A stretch of 64,000 nucleotides of DNA from Pelobates cultripes. Taxonomy: Eukaryota; Chordata; Amphibia; Anura; Pelobatidae. The stretch spans positions 95,331,192 through 95,395,191 of the forward strand of contig OW240921.1 of NCBI GenBank assembly GCA_933207985.1, given 5' to 3'. The notes under the pieces are model-generated. The model was not told the DNA's origin, searched no databases, and saw only the letters and a list, made by a program, of their open reading frames with translations. How positions within the stretch are numbered: the stretch's first letter is position 1; every line of letters begins with the position of its first letter. Made by a program: the position numbers and the translations under genes. Below are positions 29,911 to 40,183 of the stretch, one piece after another.

Positions 29911-31635
29911 CTAGGTGCGTTCCCAGGTATCGCTATGGATTGCGATGTCATCTAGGTAAGCGCACGCGTAGTCCTGGAGACCTCCCAGTAAATGATCCAC
30001 CATCCATTGGAAGGTGGCCATGGCGTTCCTCATCCCGAATGGCATAACCCGGAATTGGTATAGGCCGAACGGGGTGATGAAGGCAGACTTTGGTATGGCA
30101 TCTTCTGCTAGGGGAATCTGCCAATATCCCTTACATAGGTCAATTGTGGTCAGATACTTCCCTGCAGAGATACGGTCAAGCAGTTCGTCCATCCGTGGCA
30201 TTGGATAGGCGTCAGTAACTGTCTTGTCGTTGAGTCGCCGGTAATCCACACAGAAGCAGGTTGTCCCATCCTTCTTTGGTACTAGGACTACCGTCGAGGC
30301 CCAAGGACTTTCTGAGTGTTCTATTACCCCTTGCCGTAGCATCTCGTCGATTTCCTTCCGCATCCCTTCTCGGACTGCTTCCGGAATGCGGTAAGGCGGC
30401 TGCCTTAGAGGTGCTTGCCCTGGAGTTTCCACCTTGTGGACGGCTAGGAGTGTGTACCCAGGCTCCTGAGAGAATGTGGCCTGTTTGGTTTCTTGCAAGC
30501 GGACAGCTTGAGCCCTCTCTTGGAGTTCCAGCTGTTCGCCTAGCTGTACTTTCTCTATCTGGGTCGTCCCTTCGTTACTGCCCAATAAGTCGGGAAGAGG
30601 TAGTGTCTCTGTGTCTTCCCCTGCTGGCGCACAGATAGCGGTCACCTCCTCTGCCCGCTCCTGATAGGCCTTAAGCATGTTGATGTGAAAGGTTCGTTTC
30701 ACATATTCATCCTCGCAGCTAGCTATGGTGTAGGTAGTGTCGCATATCTGCCCTATAATTTTATAGGGGCCCTGCCAGGCGGCCTGGAGCTTGTCTGTTC
30801 CGACCAGTCTTAGCTGGGTCCCCTCGATCTCGGTCTGCCCCTCCCAGTGATCCTTGATAAGATCTAAGGGCCCCCTCACCCGCCTCCCATAGAGAAGTTC
30901 GAAGGGTGAGAATCCGGTCGATTCCTGTGGCACCTCTCGGTAAGGAAAGAGAAGGTGTGGCAGGAATTGCTCCCAATCCTTGTACGCCCCCGTGAACGAC
31001 TTCAACATTTGCTTTAGCGTCTCGTTGAAGCGTTCTCACAGACCATTAGTCTGGGGGTGGTATGGGGAACTAGTCAGGGATTTAACTCCACAGACTTTCC
31101 ATATCTGCTGGGTTACCTCGGCCGTGAACTGCGTACCTTGGTCGGACAGAACCTCCTTGGGAAAACCCACTCGGGAGAATATCCTGACTAGCGCATCTGC
31201 CACCGTCTCAGCCTGTGTGTTAGAAAGGGTCACAGCTTCGAGGTAACAGGTGGCGTAATCTACCACAGTGAGGATATAACGTTTGCAGGAACGGCTAGGT
31301 TGGGCCAGGGGTCCTATGATGTCCACGGCTACCCTCGTGAACGGTTCTTCAATTATGGGCATGGAGACCAGTTTAGCCTTCGGGTGGTCTCCCTTTTTAC
31401 CTATGCGTTGACATATCTCGCACGACTGGCAATACGCCCGGACGTCGTTGGATACCCCAGGCCAGATAAAGTTCTGGGTTACCCGATATCTCGTCCTGCG
31501 TATTCCCAAGTGTCCTGCCAGAGGAACATCGTGCCCAATTCTTAATAACTCCCGCCGGTATTTCCGTGGAACTACCAGCTGGCGTTTTTGCCTAGGCCCA
31601 CGTGCATTAACCCGTGTCTCGGTGAGCCTGTACAA
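29911..31635 (-). pseudogene. Integrase followed by reverse transcriptase (one frame, one internal TGA)
   Basis: 31635-31036: integrase with H2C2 zinc-binding region (GHDVPLAGHLG, CQSCEICQ), catalytic Asp in VDIIGPL and Asp in LSDQGTQF; the Glu lies just after an in-frame TGA (about 31033-31035). The frame resumes at 31008 with the integrase C-terminus (FSPFELLYGRRVRGPLDL), a linker, then reverse transcriptase (SPWASTVVLVPKKDG, RFCVDYR-like region, PFGLYQFRVMPFG, YLDD box). RT is cut by a frameshift near 29925. The order INT then RT is direct evidence for the Gmr1-type layout. Confidence 0.92.
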
Positions 31636-32474
31636 GCGGCCTTTTTTCCAGATAAACTGCTCTCTCTAAACCCCCCTTTCCCCTCCTGGCTTTCTCTCGA
31701 TACTTTCTGAGGGAAGGGTCTCCGGTCACCTCCCGCCCAAAGTCTTCTGGGGTGTCCCAGGGTAGGGGTTCTATAGTCAGGGGTCTCAGTAGGAAGCAGA
31801 TGGCTCTCGGCAGCGCGACTTTGTGCTCTGGTGGTTACTGCGTGGGCCTCCGGAGTTCGCCTCAACCACCGCTCAGAAGTCATGGGGCCAATGTCATTGC
31901 CCAACACGACTTCAGAGGGTAAGTCTTTCATTATGCCCACGTGAACATAGCCAGCTCCCGCACCCTAGTCCAGGTGTACTTGTGCGGTAGGAATGCGATA
32001 CACTGCCACTCTCACAGCAATTGATTTCCCCGGCTTCTCCGCTGCGTTAATGAGATGTCGTTGCACTAGCGTGATGGTCGCACCACTATCTCTTAATCCC
32101 CGTGCTGTCTTGCCGTTAACCATGACCAGTTGACAATGGTGTTTCCGATTGTCTGTGATGGTGAATTGTACCATGAGGGCTTCATAAAGGGTGCCCAATG
32201 GTTCTTCCTGACTCAGCTCCTTGGGGTCCCAAGTCGAATCTACACAATGGGCTGCTGCTGGTGGTTGGTGGTACCCAGGTCGAGACCAATTTGACCTGGT
32301 GTTGTCGTCCATGGGGCAATTCTGTCGGATGTGACCCAGCTGTTTGCAACGGTAGCAGCGTAGCTCGCTGTCAGCCTGTCGTGGATATCGAGAGTTAGAA
32401 GTCACTGGTTGGTTAGGAGATTGGTATCTGGCTGCTGGTGGGTGTGATGGCACCGTTGGTCGTGGAGGCTGCAC
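31572..32474 (-). pseudogene. Zinc knuckle and protease region
   Basis: Frame 32474-31965 has a CCHC knuckle (CYRCKQLGHIRQNC) and an aspartic protease motif (RDSGATITLV), then an in-frame TAG near 31962-31964. The same frame continues 31961-31572 with GIMKDLPSEVVLGND before losing homology. Frameshifts separate it from gag (near 32510) and integrase (near 31640). Confidence 0.85.
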
Positions 32475-32514
32475 CCGTGGTGCGACCTGGGTAGTCTTGC
32501 GAGTATCCGCAAGA

Positions 32515-33068
32515 CTAACAAATTAACTTGACGGCCTCTGGTAGGGACAGGGGCCTGCGGTCTCTCACCCAGTCTTTGACATCTGCCTGGATATGGTTGT
32601 AAAACTGTTCCAGGAGTATCAGTTGCAAAATCTCCTCCGCGGTGGTGGCTTGGCTACTGTTAACCCAGTTAGAGGCCGACAGGGATAACTGGCATGCCCA
32701 TTCTACGTAGGAGTCTTTAGCGGTTTTGCGTGAGTCCCTGAACTTCTGTCGATAGGACTCTGGAGTTACTGCATAACGAGCCAGGAGCGCTTCTTTAACC
32801 CTGGCGTAGCTATGGATCTCCTGTTCTGGTACGGCCCGGAAAGCATCAGAGGCTTTGCCTGACAGCTTTCCTGCCAATAACTAAACCTATTCTTCCTTAG
32901 CTACTCGGTGCAGGTTACACTGTCGCTCAAAATCTGCTAAATAATTATCAATCTCAGTCTTTTTCATCAAAAGCTTTAAAAGCGCTGAACGGAATTTTCC
33001 TTGTATCCGCTGTGTTGTACTCACTGTTTGGGCAGTGTGTTGCTGCCTGCTGGACCACTGCCAGTTTT
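32515..33068 (-). pseudogene. gag, C-terminal part
   Basis: Minus-strand frame with ALLKLLMKKTEIDNYLADFE, then a SCAN-like capsid stretch (LSGKASDAFRAVPEQEIHSY, VTPESYRQKFRDSRK). Two in-frame TAG codons lie close together near 32880. The N-terminal part continues beyond the nested insertion at 34609. Confidence 0.85.
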
Positions 33069-34608
33069 TTTTTGTTTTTTTTTTATAATTCTTTATTTTA
33101 TTTGTGCATGGATAAATCACATCAGGCTTACAATGCCACAACAGCTAAGGTAAGTAGTTTTAAACAGAGCATGACATTAGTTAGGCATTAGTGGCTATTG
33201 CACATTTTTATATATGTTAATGTAGCTTATCTAGGCGTTCATCTATGTTGCTTAACATTAAAGGTAATTTACGGGAGGAGACAGAGCACAACAACATATG
33301 TATAGCGCTAGAGAGTAAGGCGTTGCTATTGCAGAATATGCTAGTGATAGGTATAATGGTAGTTGCTTATAGACATCTGCATGTTTATTGTTACGCTAGT
33401 ACTAGTAATTATTCAAAATATTAGAAAAATGTTGCTTGCTAGCAAGGTGGCTAGCTCAGGTGCAGGCATAAGGTAAATGCACACATTGTGATGCGCATAG
33501 TGTGCAGCGTCCATATTAGGTGACGCCAAGTCCAGGTGGAGCGTTTTAACCGATCCCCATCAGCCGTAGGATTTGTGCCCGGAGTAGTGGACGGTGGGGA
33601 TCCCCCCATTTGGTGCTCTTCCAGTTCCCAGCCGGGACGGAGTCTGAGGGTATGGTGGCAAAAGTCCCCTGAAATATGTTGAGCCTGTCTTGGGCTTGTT
33701 GTCTCTGGTGAGGGTTATAAAGCTGGCGGTGGCTGGAATCCTCTGTCGGGTCAATTTGGTGAGGTTTCAGATATCTCCCCTCATGCCCCCTCACTTTTAA
33801 GCAGAGGCACTGGGCTGGGTTATGTCTAGGGGTCTGAGGTCCTCCATCGTGGTGTCTTCGCCCAGGAGGGTTAGTGATCACCGTGAGGGAAGGGGGGGTT
33901 TGAGCAGGCAGACCTGGGGCTTGTTGCCTTGTAGTTGAGTAACTCACCGCTGGAGGTCTGTTGCTGACCCGCTGAGGCTTGTGTCGGGTTTCCCGCCTTC
34001 TCCTCCCAGCCTTCCAGACTGTAGTGTGGCCCCCACCTGGAGCCGCGGGCCGTGGCTTGGTGACCTGTGGGGTTGTTACTGGTGGTGTCTCTGTTGGAGC
34101 GCTCTCGTGGGCCGAGAGCTTTGCCCAGAAGTCGGCTAGTAGACGGTCCAGTCGTTCCGAGAGTGGTGGCAATGAGGATCTCTGTTCTGGCTGGCATGTG
34201 GTGTCTGCCATATTGTGTAGCGCTGGATCGGCAGTGTAGGTGAGTCAAGATTGTTGCCGTGCACCCGAAGCGTGTGCCGTGTGCCGGGATATCCCACTCC
34301 GGCAGGGGGGGGGAGAGAGTGTGACGGGGAGACCTCCAAGTAGTTTGGCAGCAGTTAGCAGAGGGATCGGCCGCTTCCCCCGTGCCGTCTGAGTAGGCCG
34401 CTTGTAGGCCTCAGGTCTATCCCCGGTATGTCGTCTCTGTGGTCGGCCGAGGTCCCGCTGGTACGCTTCCTCTGTGGTAAGCCCTCTTCTTGGATGCTGA
34501 AAGGCAGGCAGTTTTAGGGCTTAGTGTCGCTATTTTAGCTTATTTCAGGCTTTTTTGTGAGGAGCTCCTCTGATGTGCGACCGTTCGGCTTGGCTGCTAG
34601 GCTCCTCC
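33069..34608 (-). mobile_element. Nested non-LTR retroelement carrying a single unknown ORF
   Basis: Insertion inside gag with a 14-bp target duplication ccactgccagtttt at 33055-33068 and 34609-34622. Minus-strand order: 5' end ggggaggagcctagcagcc, about 400 bp leader, one ORF (34211-33546), about 480 bp 3' region, and an A-rich tail (T-run at 33069-33085). No endonuclease or reverse transcriptase. Target duplications at both ends indicate a complete insertion. It is younger than the LTR element. Confidence 0.85.
33546..34211 (-). CDS. Unknown 221-residue ORF of the nested retroelement
   Basis: Uninterrupted frame starting MADTTCQPEQRSSLPPLSER, with a short amphipathic stretch (LDRLLADFWAKLSAHES), then a long Pro/Thr/Arg/Gln-rich part (KAGRRRRETRHKP) and GDPHRPLLRAQILRLMGIG at the end. 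I recognise no domain. By position it corresponds to ORF1 of a LINE, but an RRM-like core is not visible. It could be a frameshifted relic, or a basic nucleic-acid-binding protein; neither is shown. Confidence 0.5.
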   Translation of the reverse strand: MADTTCQPEQRSSLPPLSERLDRLLADFWAKLSAHESAPTETPPVTTPQVTKPRPAAPGGGHTTVWKAGRRRRETRHKPQRVSNRPPAVSYSTTRQQAPGLPAQTPPSLTVITNPPGRRHHDGGPQTPRHNPAQCLCLKVRGHEGRYLKPHQIDPTEDSSHRQLYNPHQRQQAQDRLNIFQGTFATIPSDSVPAGNWKSTKWGDPHRPLLRAQILRLMGIG

Positions 34609-34943
34609 CCACTGCCAGTTTTAATTGCAGATCTGCGTCTCTTTTTTTGTCTAGCCTCCTCTGCTACAAGGTTCATTACTTTAAGAACAATGTCAGCCGT
34701 TGGGTTCGGACTGAACCATGCTAGTTTCTCCCTCATCTCTTTGTTGGCTGTTGATTCCTCCTCCTGAATCACTAGTGTCTCCATCTCCTGCACAGCTGGC
34801 ATTGCTGCAACCAAGTTCTCTCGGTCTAGCTCCATTAACTCTGCTATAATGACCCGCTTGGTTTTGTTGCTAGCTATCCTTCCACGAGCTTCCAGTAGTT
34901 CTTTTAGTGTGTTTCTTTTAAGCAGGGTGTACCAGCCTTCCAT
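34609..34943 (-). pseudogene. gag, N-terminal part
   Basis: Starts with ATG at 34943, 76 nt inside the 5' LTR: MEGWYTLLKRNTLKELLEAR, then KTKRVIIAELMELDRENLV and a Lys/Arg-rich end. It is interrupted at 34609 by the nested retroelement; the reading continues at 33068. Confidence 0.82.
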
Positions 34944-35019
34944 TCACTGTTCCCAGTGTCTGCTTGGAATCCTGGTGCAAAGGAAAGTAGAAGGGAACAT
35001 CCCGCCGCTGCCAACCAGT

Positions 35020-35958
35020 TGTGACGGTAGTATATGGTATCACCGTCAAGCATTCCCTTCTTCCCATAAAAGAAAATCACCCAATATTCCACAAGTAGAA
35101 ATATCCCTGGAATCGCCGAATAATCCACACATGAGCCAAAGCTTAATGCTGGAACAAGACTGATTTACTGGCACACAGAACTCACAATTTATGCAATACA
35201 AAACTCCTCCTCTGGGCCAGGCTAGATAATTGAGTTTCAGCAATATACAAAGCTCAATTATCTGCTGGCCAGAAACATTACAGTTTTTAACAATTTCAGA
35301 AAAGTACTTTTTATACAACATACAAACATAATTGCAACATCCCTGGGTAGCTGAGGATACTGGTAGTCATATATCCAAATCTCACGAATTTCCGTTTGGT
35401 AGTTTCCGTGTCGCATCGTGTGGAAGTTTGACCAGCTCGCCATGTGGAGGTATCCGAGCTAGAGTTCCACAGAATCAGTAGCAAGAGCCGGTCTCCGTTC
35501 GCATCTAACTACACGAAAACCACCGTTCGTATGGTGCAGCTGATTACATGTGAATGTTCCCCTCATTCGGTAGATTCTGTCTACCGAACGCCAGTTTGAT
35601 TCGTGGAGGGAAACGTATTCATCCAGGACTTCCATGGGGACCGGGCGTTCGCATGTTTGCCGTGCCGAAAATAGTTCCAGGCAATTCATGTGTAAGCCCC
35701 GCTGACCGCATTCGTGAGTTTTAAGATGGCCGCCATCCTTTGTTCTCGCCACGTGTTCGTATGCCGAATGGCGGCCACCTAGTAAGTTGCGGTTTTCTCT
35801 GCGTTCTAATGCTGATTGCTACCCAGGGTGGGTGGTCTCCGTTCGGTAAACAAATACATTCATTCAATACATAGTGAAACGAACTGATACAGGCATTTAG
35901 ACAGCAGGGAGAAGGTTTAACTGAAGGCACACAGGTAAGTACATGAAAATCCTTCACA
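35020..35958 (-). repeat. 5' LTR (939 bp)
   Basis: Direct copy of the other LTR with the same ends (tgtgac...ttcaca in + orientation). Being on the minus strand, this is the promoter-bearing 5' LTR. The sequence directly inside it, read on the minus strand, begins actggttggcagcggcggg; a primer-binding site starting at TGG is possible, but I cannot assign the tRNA. Confidence 0.95.
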
Positions 35959-36116
35959 GATATATTAAAAGATACTGTAGGCACTATAACAATTTTATCT
36001 AATTGAATTGGCTATAGTCTAGAGCCCCCTGGCACTGTCCCCCCATTCAATATTAAACCACTTTCTAGCAGCCTGACATCCACTGGAGGTATGCATAAGG
36101 CAGACATTAAAGGGAC

Positions 36117-36596
36117 TCTCCAGTGCCAGGAAAACATATCCGTTTTCCTGGCACTGCAGAATCCTGCAGTGCCCCACTCCCTCCCACCCCCCATCCCATG
36201 TTGCTGAAGGGGTTAAAATCCCTTCAGTCACTTACCTGAATCCAGTGCCAGTGTTCCTCGGCACTGGGTCAGGCTCTGCCCACACTCCTCCCCCGCTGCC
36301 ATCACGTCGGCCGGGGAGACCTAATGCGCACATTAGACCTCCCCATAGGAAAGTATTATTTAATGCTTTCCTATGGGGATTCCGACGACGCTGGAGGTCC
36401 TCATGCATAACACTTTTCAGGTTTTAAGAACCCGGAAGTCCCTCTAGTGGCTATATATCAGACTTAACCCTGCAAGGTAATTATTGCAGTTTATAAACCT
36501 CAATAATTACACTTGCAGGGTTAAGGGTGATGGGAGTTGGCACCCAGACCACTCCAATGGGCAGAAGTGGTCTGGATGCCTGGAGTGTCCCTTTAA
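36117..36596. mobile_element. T2/Kolobok-type MITE, 480 bp
   Basis: TTAA ends with AGGGACTCTCCAGTGCC and inverted CTGGAGTGTCCCTTTAA. The interior has palindromes (ggaaaacatatccgttttcc, cataggaaagtattatttaatgctttcctatg). Confidence 0.85.
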
Positions 36597-38216
36597 ACAC
36601 TTCCTAGTAACCATACCAGTTTGTACCTGCAATGTATGCTGTGATTGTCTCAGAATGCAAGCTGACCGCTTTTAGCCTATCACAGCTCTCCTTTTCTGCT
36701 TAGGTTAATGCTCATAATTAGTCCAAGCAGCACAGAGGGGATGGGACTGTTGTGGAGTCTTTTTAACATTAAAATATTAAAAATGGTGGAATGCTGAATG
36801 GAAGAACAGTGCCAGGGGACTTCAGACACTATAACCACTTCAAAGAGATGAAGCAGTTACAGTACCTACTGTGTCCCTTTAACTATTGTTTCCTTTTGAA
36901 AATCCTGCTTGGCTGGGCCTCACACACCATGAAATTGATCATGATAGCTGTGGTAGTTATGTTTGTTTATGCTGTGCTCAGCTGTTTCACATATGTTTTT
37001 TATTAAAAATATCTGTTTCTCAAAACTCAAGGAAAAACACCAGGCTAGTGTCAACAGCTGGTCTAAAGTAAAATAAATCCCTGACTGCTCAATTTCTTCA
37101 CAATACAAATCGTATTAATCACAGCTAATTCTTACTTGGTAAAAGGTCTGTATTCTAAGGAGAGAGCCCTGCTTAATATCGTCTACCTGGGAGACTTGGT
37201 GATATGCCAAGATCGGAGTTTGGTCAGTCTGCACTTCAGAAGAAAGAATTCCATAAAACCTGGCACACACTGTATTTTAAAACCAAGCATATATTTTCAC
37301 ATTGCAGATCAATTTACCCCACCCAACCAATTACAGATGGTTCAACTGATTTAATAAACAATATTGTGTGCTCATAAAACGCAATTCATTTGTTTTAATG
37401 ATGAATGTGTGATTAGTTTTGTGGCTCTGTGCAATCCATGTTTTACCAACCTACAGGCATTATAATGTAGAGTTCTTCCCCTTTGCCAGTTCATATTGAC
37501 AGGTAGATCATAGCAGACCAAATAAAAGCCATTTGTTTGGGTCCAGACCTTATATTATTAGGATCTGGGAGACTGACCTAAATATTTACAAGATTGGTAA
37601 AACCTTTTTAAGGAACTGGCTTGCAGGTGTTTATAGCGTAGCTTCAATAACGTGTGCCAAGAAATTACAATTGTATAACCATTTATCGTAGGAAAGATTT
37701 TGCTAAAGACCGCTAAAATACATATTCTCATTCATTGAACTTTAAAGGACAGTCTGAAAAACATGACACCGAAGAGAAAATCTCTTGTTTGGTCTGACTC
37801 TGGTTCCTGTAACATCATGGATGAGGAGGGGTCAGTGAGTCTTGTTTTTAAGCCTGCCAAAAGTGGGTAGGGTGACAGACTTACGCCCTTTCTGCTAAGA
37901 AACAGGAAGAAAGATCCAGAGGTCCACAAAGACTGCAAACACTTTAAAGTTTCCAAAAATTCTATCTCCCTGAGATAGAAGACAGTAAATAATCCAAGTG
38001 TCCAATATATATGAACAAACAGAACCAAGACACAGTCAGTGTCTGACCCTGCAAATTGGGGCAAGAACTTGTTCAGATTTCCGATTGCGGGGTTACTGTT
38101 GTGAAGACAGTGCGAAGGATAGCAGAGAGTGATGAAGGACATGAGAAGAATGACAGACATATAGGGGGAAGTACATAAAACACAAGGGATATGGGTGGGC
38201 TTGTTGAGACATATGA
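36597..38216. other. No recognised gene
   Basis: Unremarkable AT-rich sequence with scattered MITE-like ends (for example ctgtgtccctttaa near 36880). The longest open frames show no domain. Confidence 0.5.
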
Positions 38217-38639
38217 GTGACTGGCAGGCCCGGACTGGCCATCGGGCACAGCGGGCAAATGCCCGGTGGGTCGCGGTGGCCATGGGCCGAGGCCGGCAGG
38301 GGAGGTCCCAGGATCTCCCCTGCCGGTCTATGCAGGGCCGGCACTCTCCCTGACCGGCCCACATGCGGGGAGGGAGGGAGGGAGCCAGCCAGGCTGGAGA
38401 GAGGACCCGGCGGAGCTCTAATTTGCAGCTCCGCCGGGTTCCTCTCGCGAGATCCGGCGCGTTGCCATGGCAGGCTAGAGTTCACTCACCCACAAGGACC
38501 ACCAGGGAACACTGCCTCCCCGCCTCCCAGTCACCAGTGTGCCGGTCCCCCCCCTCCCAGGCTAAAGGTAAGAAGGGAGGTGGGGAAAATAATGACTGTT
38601 TTTTTATTTTTTTATTTACCCCCCCTACACACACAATAA

Positions 38640-39010
38640 CATTTATAGAGCACTCTCACACCCATCACACACAGCACTATCACACCCAGCACTCTCACAC
38701 CCATCACACCCAGCACTCTCACACCCATCACACTCACAGCACTCTCACAGAGCACTCTCACACACACACAGCACTCTTACACCCATCACACACAGCACTC
38801 TCACACACAGCACTCTCACACCCATCACACCCAGCACTCTCAGCACTCTCACAGCACTCTCACAGAGCACTCTCACACACACACAGCACTCTCACACCCA
38901 TCACACACAGCACTCTCTCACACCCATCTCACACAGCACTCTCACACCCATCACTCACACACGGCACTCACACACACACACATACTGCACCCCTCACATA
39001 CACACAGAAC
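38640..39010. repeat. CA/CT-rich short tandem array inside the hAT element
   Basis: Irregular repeats of cactctcacacccatcacacacag. The long open frame over this block (His/Thr/Ser-rich) is an artefact of the repeat. Confidence 0.9.
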
Positions 39011-39052
39011 CCCCCCCAACACACTGCACCACACACATACACAATACTTCCA

Positions 39053-39162
<110 letters not shown>

Positions 39163-39169
39163 TACACTC

Positions 39170-39572
39170 TTAAAGGACCACTCTAGCCACCCAGACCACT
39201 TCAGCTTAATGAAGTGGTCTTGGTGCCAGGTCCTTCTAGGGTTAACCCATTGTTTTATAAACATAGCAGTTTCAGAGAAACTGCTATGTTTATCAATGGG
39301 TTAAGCCTTCCCCCAAAGCCTCTAGCAGCTGTCTCATTGACAGCCGCTAGAGGCGCTTGCGTGCTTTTCACTGTGAAAATCACAGTGAGAGCACGCAAGC
39401 GTCCATAGGAAAGCATTATAAATGCTTTCCTATGCGACCGGCTGAATGCGCGCGCAGCTCTTGCCGCGCGTGCGCATTCAGCCGACGACGGGGCGGATCG
39501 GAGGAGGAGAGCTCCCCGCCCGGCGCTGGAAAAAGGTAAGTTTTAACCCCTTTCCAGAGCCGTACGGGAGGG
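39170..39572. mobile_element. T2-type MITE truncated at one end
   Basis: Begins TTAAAGGACCACTCTAG and matches the reverse complement of 15438-15939, but stops about 100 bp before the other terminus, at cgtacgggaggg. Nested in the hAT element. Confidence 0.82.
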
Positions 39573-40063
39573 GGTTCCTGAGCCACATATGCATCACATT
39601 ACACCACAAACACAACACGACTAAAACCGACCTTATTACACAATACCACACCACGACCAGCTCACTCTACACACACGCAATACCACAAGCAGGCTCCAAA
39701 CACATGCACAATACTCTTTCCTGGCCTTTTGTCTCCTGGTATCCATTTATAGAGACACCAGAGACAAGTTGCAAGGAAACACAGTGCAAGCATGTTATTA
39801 AATTTGCTTGCACTGTGCAGAACAAATACAGGACTTTTTTCCCATGCTAGAGCTCTTCAGCAGAGCTCTGCACATGGTCTGCCCTGGAAGCGCATTGAAC
39901 CAACATGCTCACTTTGAGAGGAGGCGTGTTTGTCATTGGTGATGACAAAACACACCTCCTCTGCCCCGCCCCCTTTTTAGTGGGCCGCTGTGTTAAAAAA
40001 ATGCCCAGGCCGAATTTTTCTCCAAGTCCGGCCCTGGTGACTGGTGAGTCCCCATTGATATAG

Positions 40064-40183
40064 CAAACATTACAGTTTTTAACAATTTCAGAAAAGTACT
40101 TTTTATACAACATACAAACATAATTTCAACATCCCTGGGTAGCTGAGGATACTGGTAGTCATATATCCAAATCTCACGAATTT
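40064..40183 (-). repeat. LTR fragment of the same gypsy family
   Basis: About 120 bp nearly identical to 35273-35392 of the LTR (for example ttacagtttttaacaatttc, catccctgggtagctgagga). Isolated fragment beside the hAT right end. Confidence 0.88.

Larger units (their letters stand above)
28203..35958 (-). mobile_element. Ty3/gypsy LTR retrotransposon with Gmr1-type order (gag-PR-INT-RT-RH)
   Basis: Full-length element on the minus strand: two LTRs, 5-bp target duplication gatat (28198-28202 and 35959-35963), leader, gag, CCHC knuckle, protease, integrase, reverse transcriptase, RNase H, purine-rich tract. Integrase precedes reverse transcriptase, unlike normal gypsy elements and as in Ty1/copia; this order is described for the Gmr1 group of deuterostome Ty3/gypsy elements. 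Stops and frameshifts in gag, PR, INT and RT make it inactive. A second retroelement (33069-34608) is nested in gag. Confidence 0.92.

Noticed and set aside
30261..30638. 125-codon + strand frame
   Set aside because: Antisense shadow of the integrase-RT frame of the LTR element.
37732..38364. 210-codon minus-strand frame
   Set aside because: It spans the hAT terminus and flanking filler with no domain; the frame crosses an element boundary.
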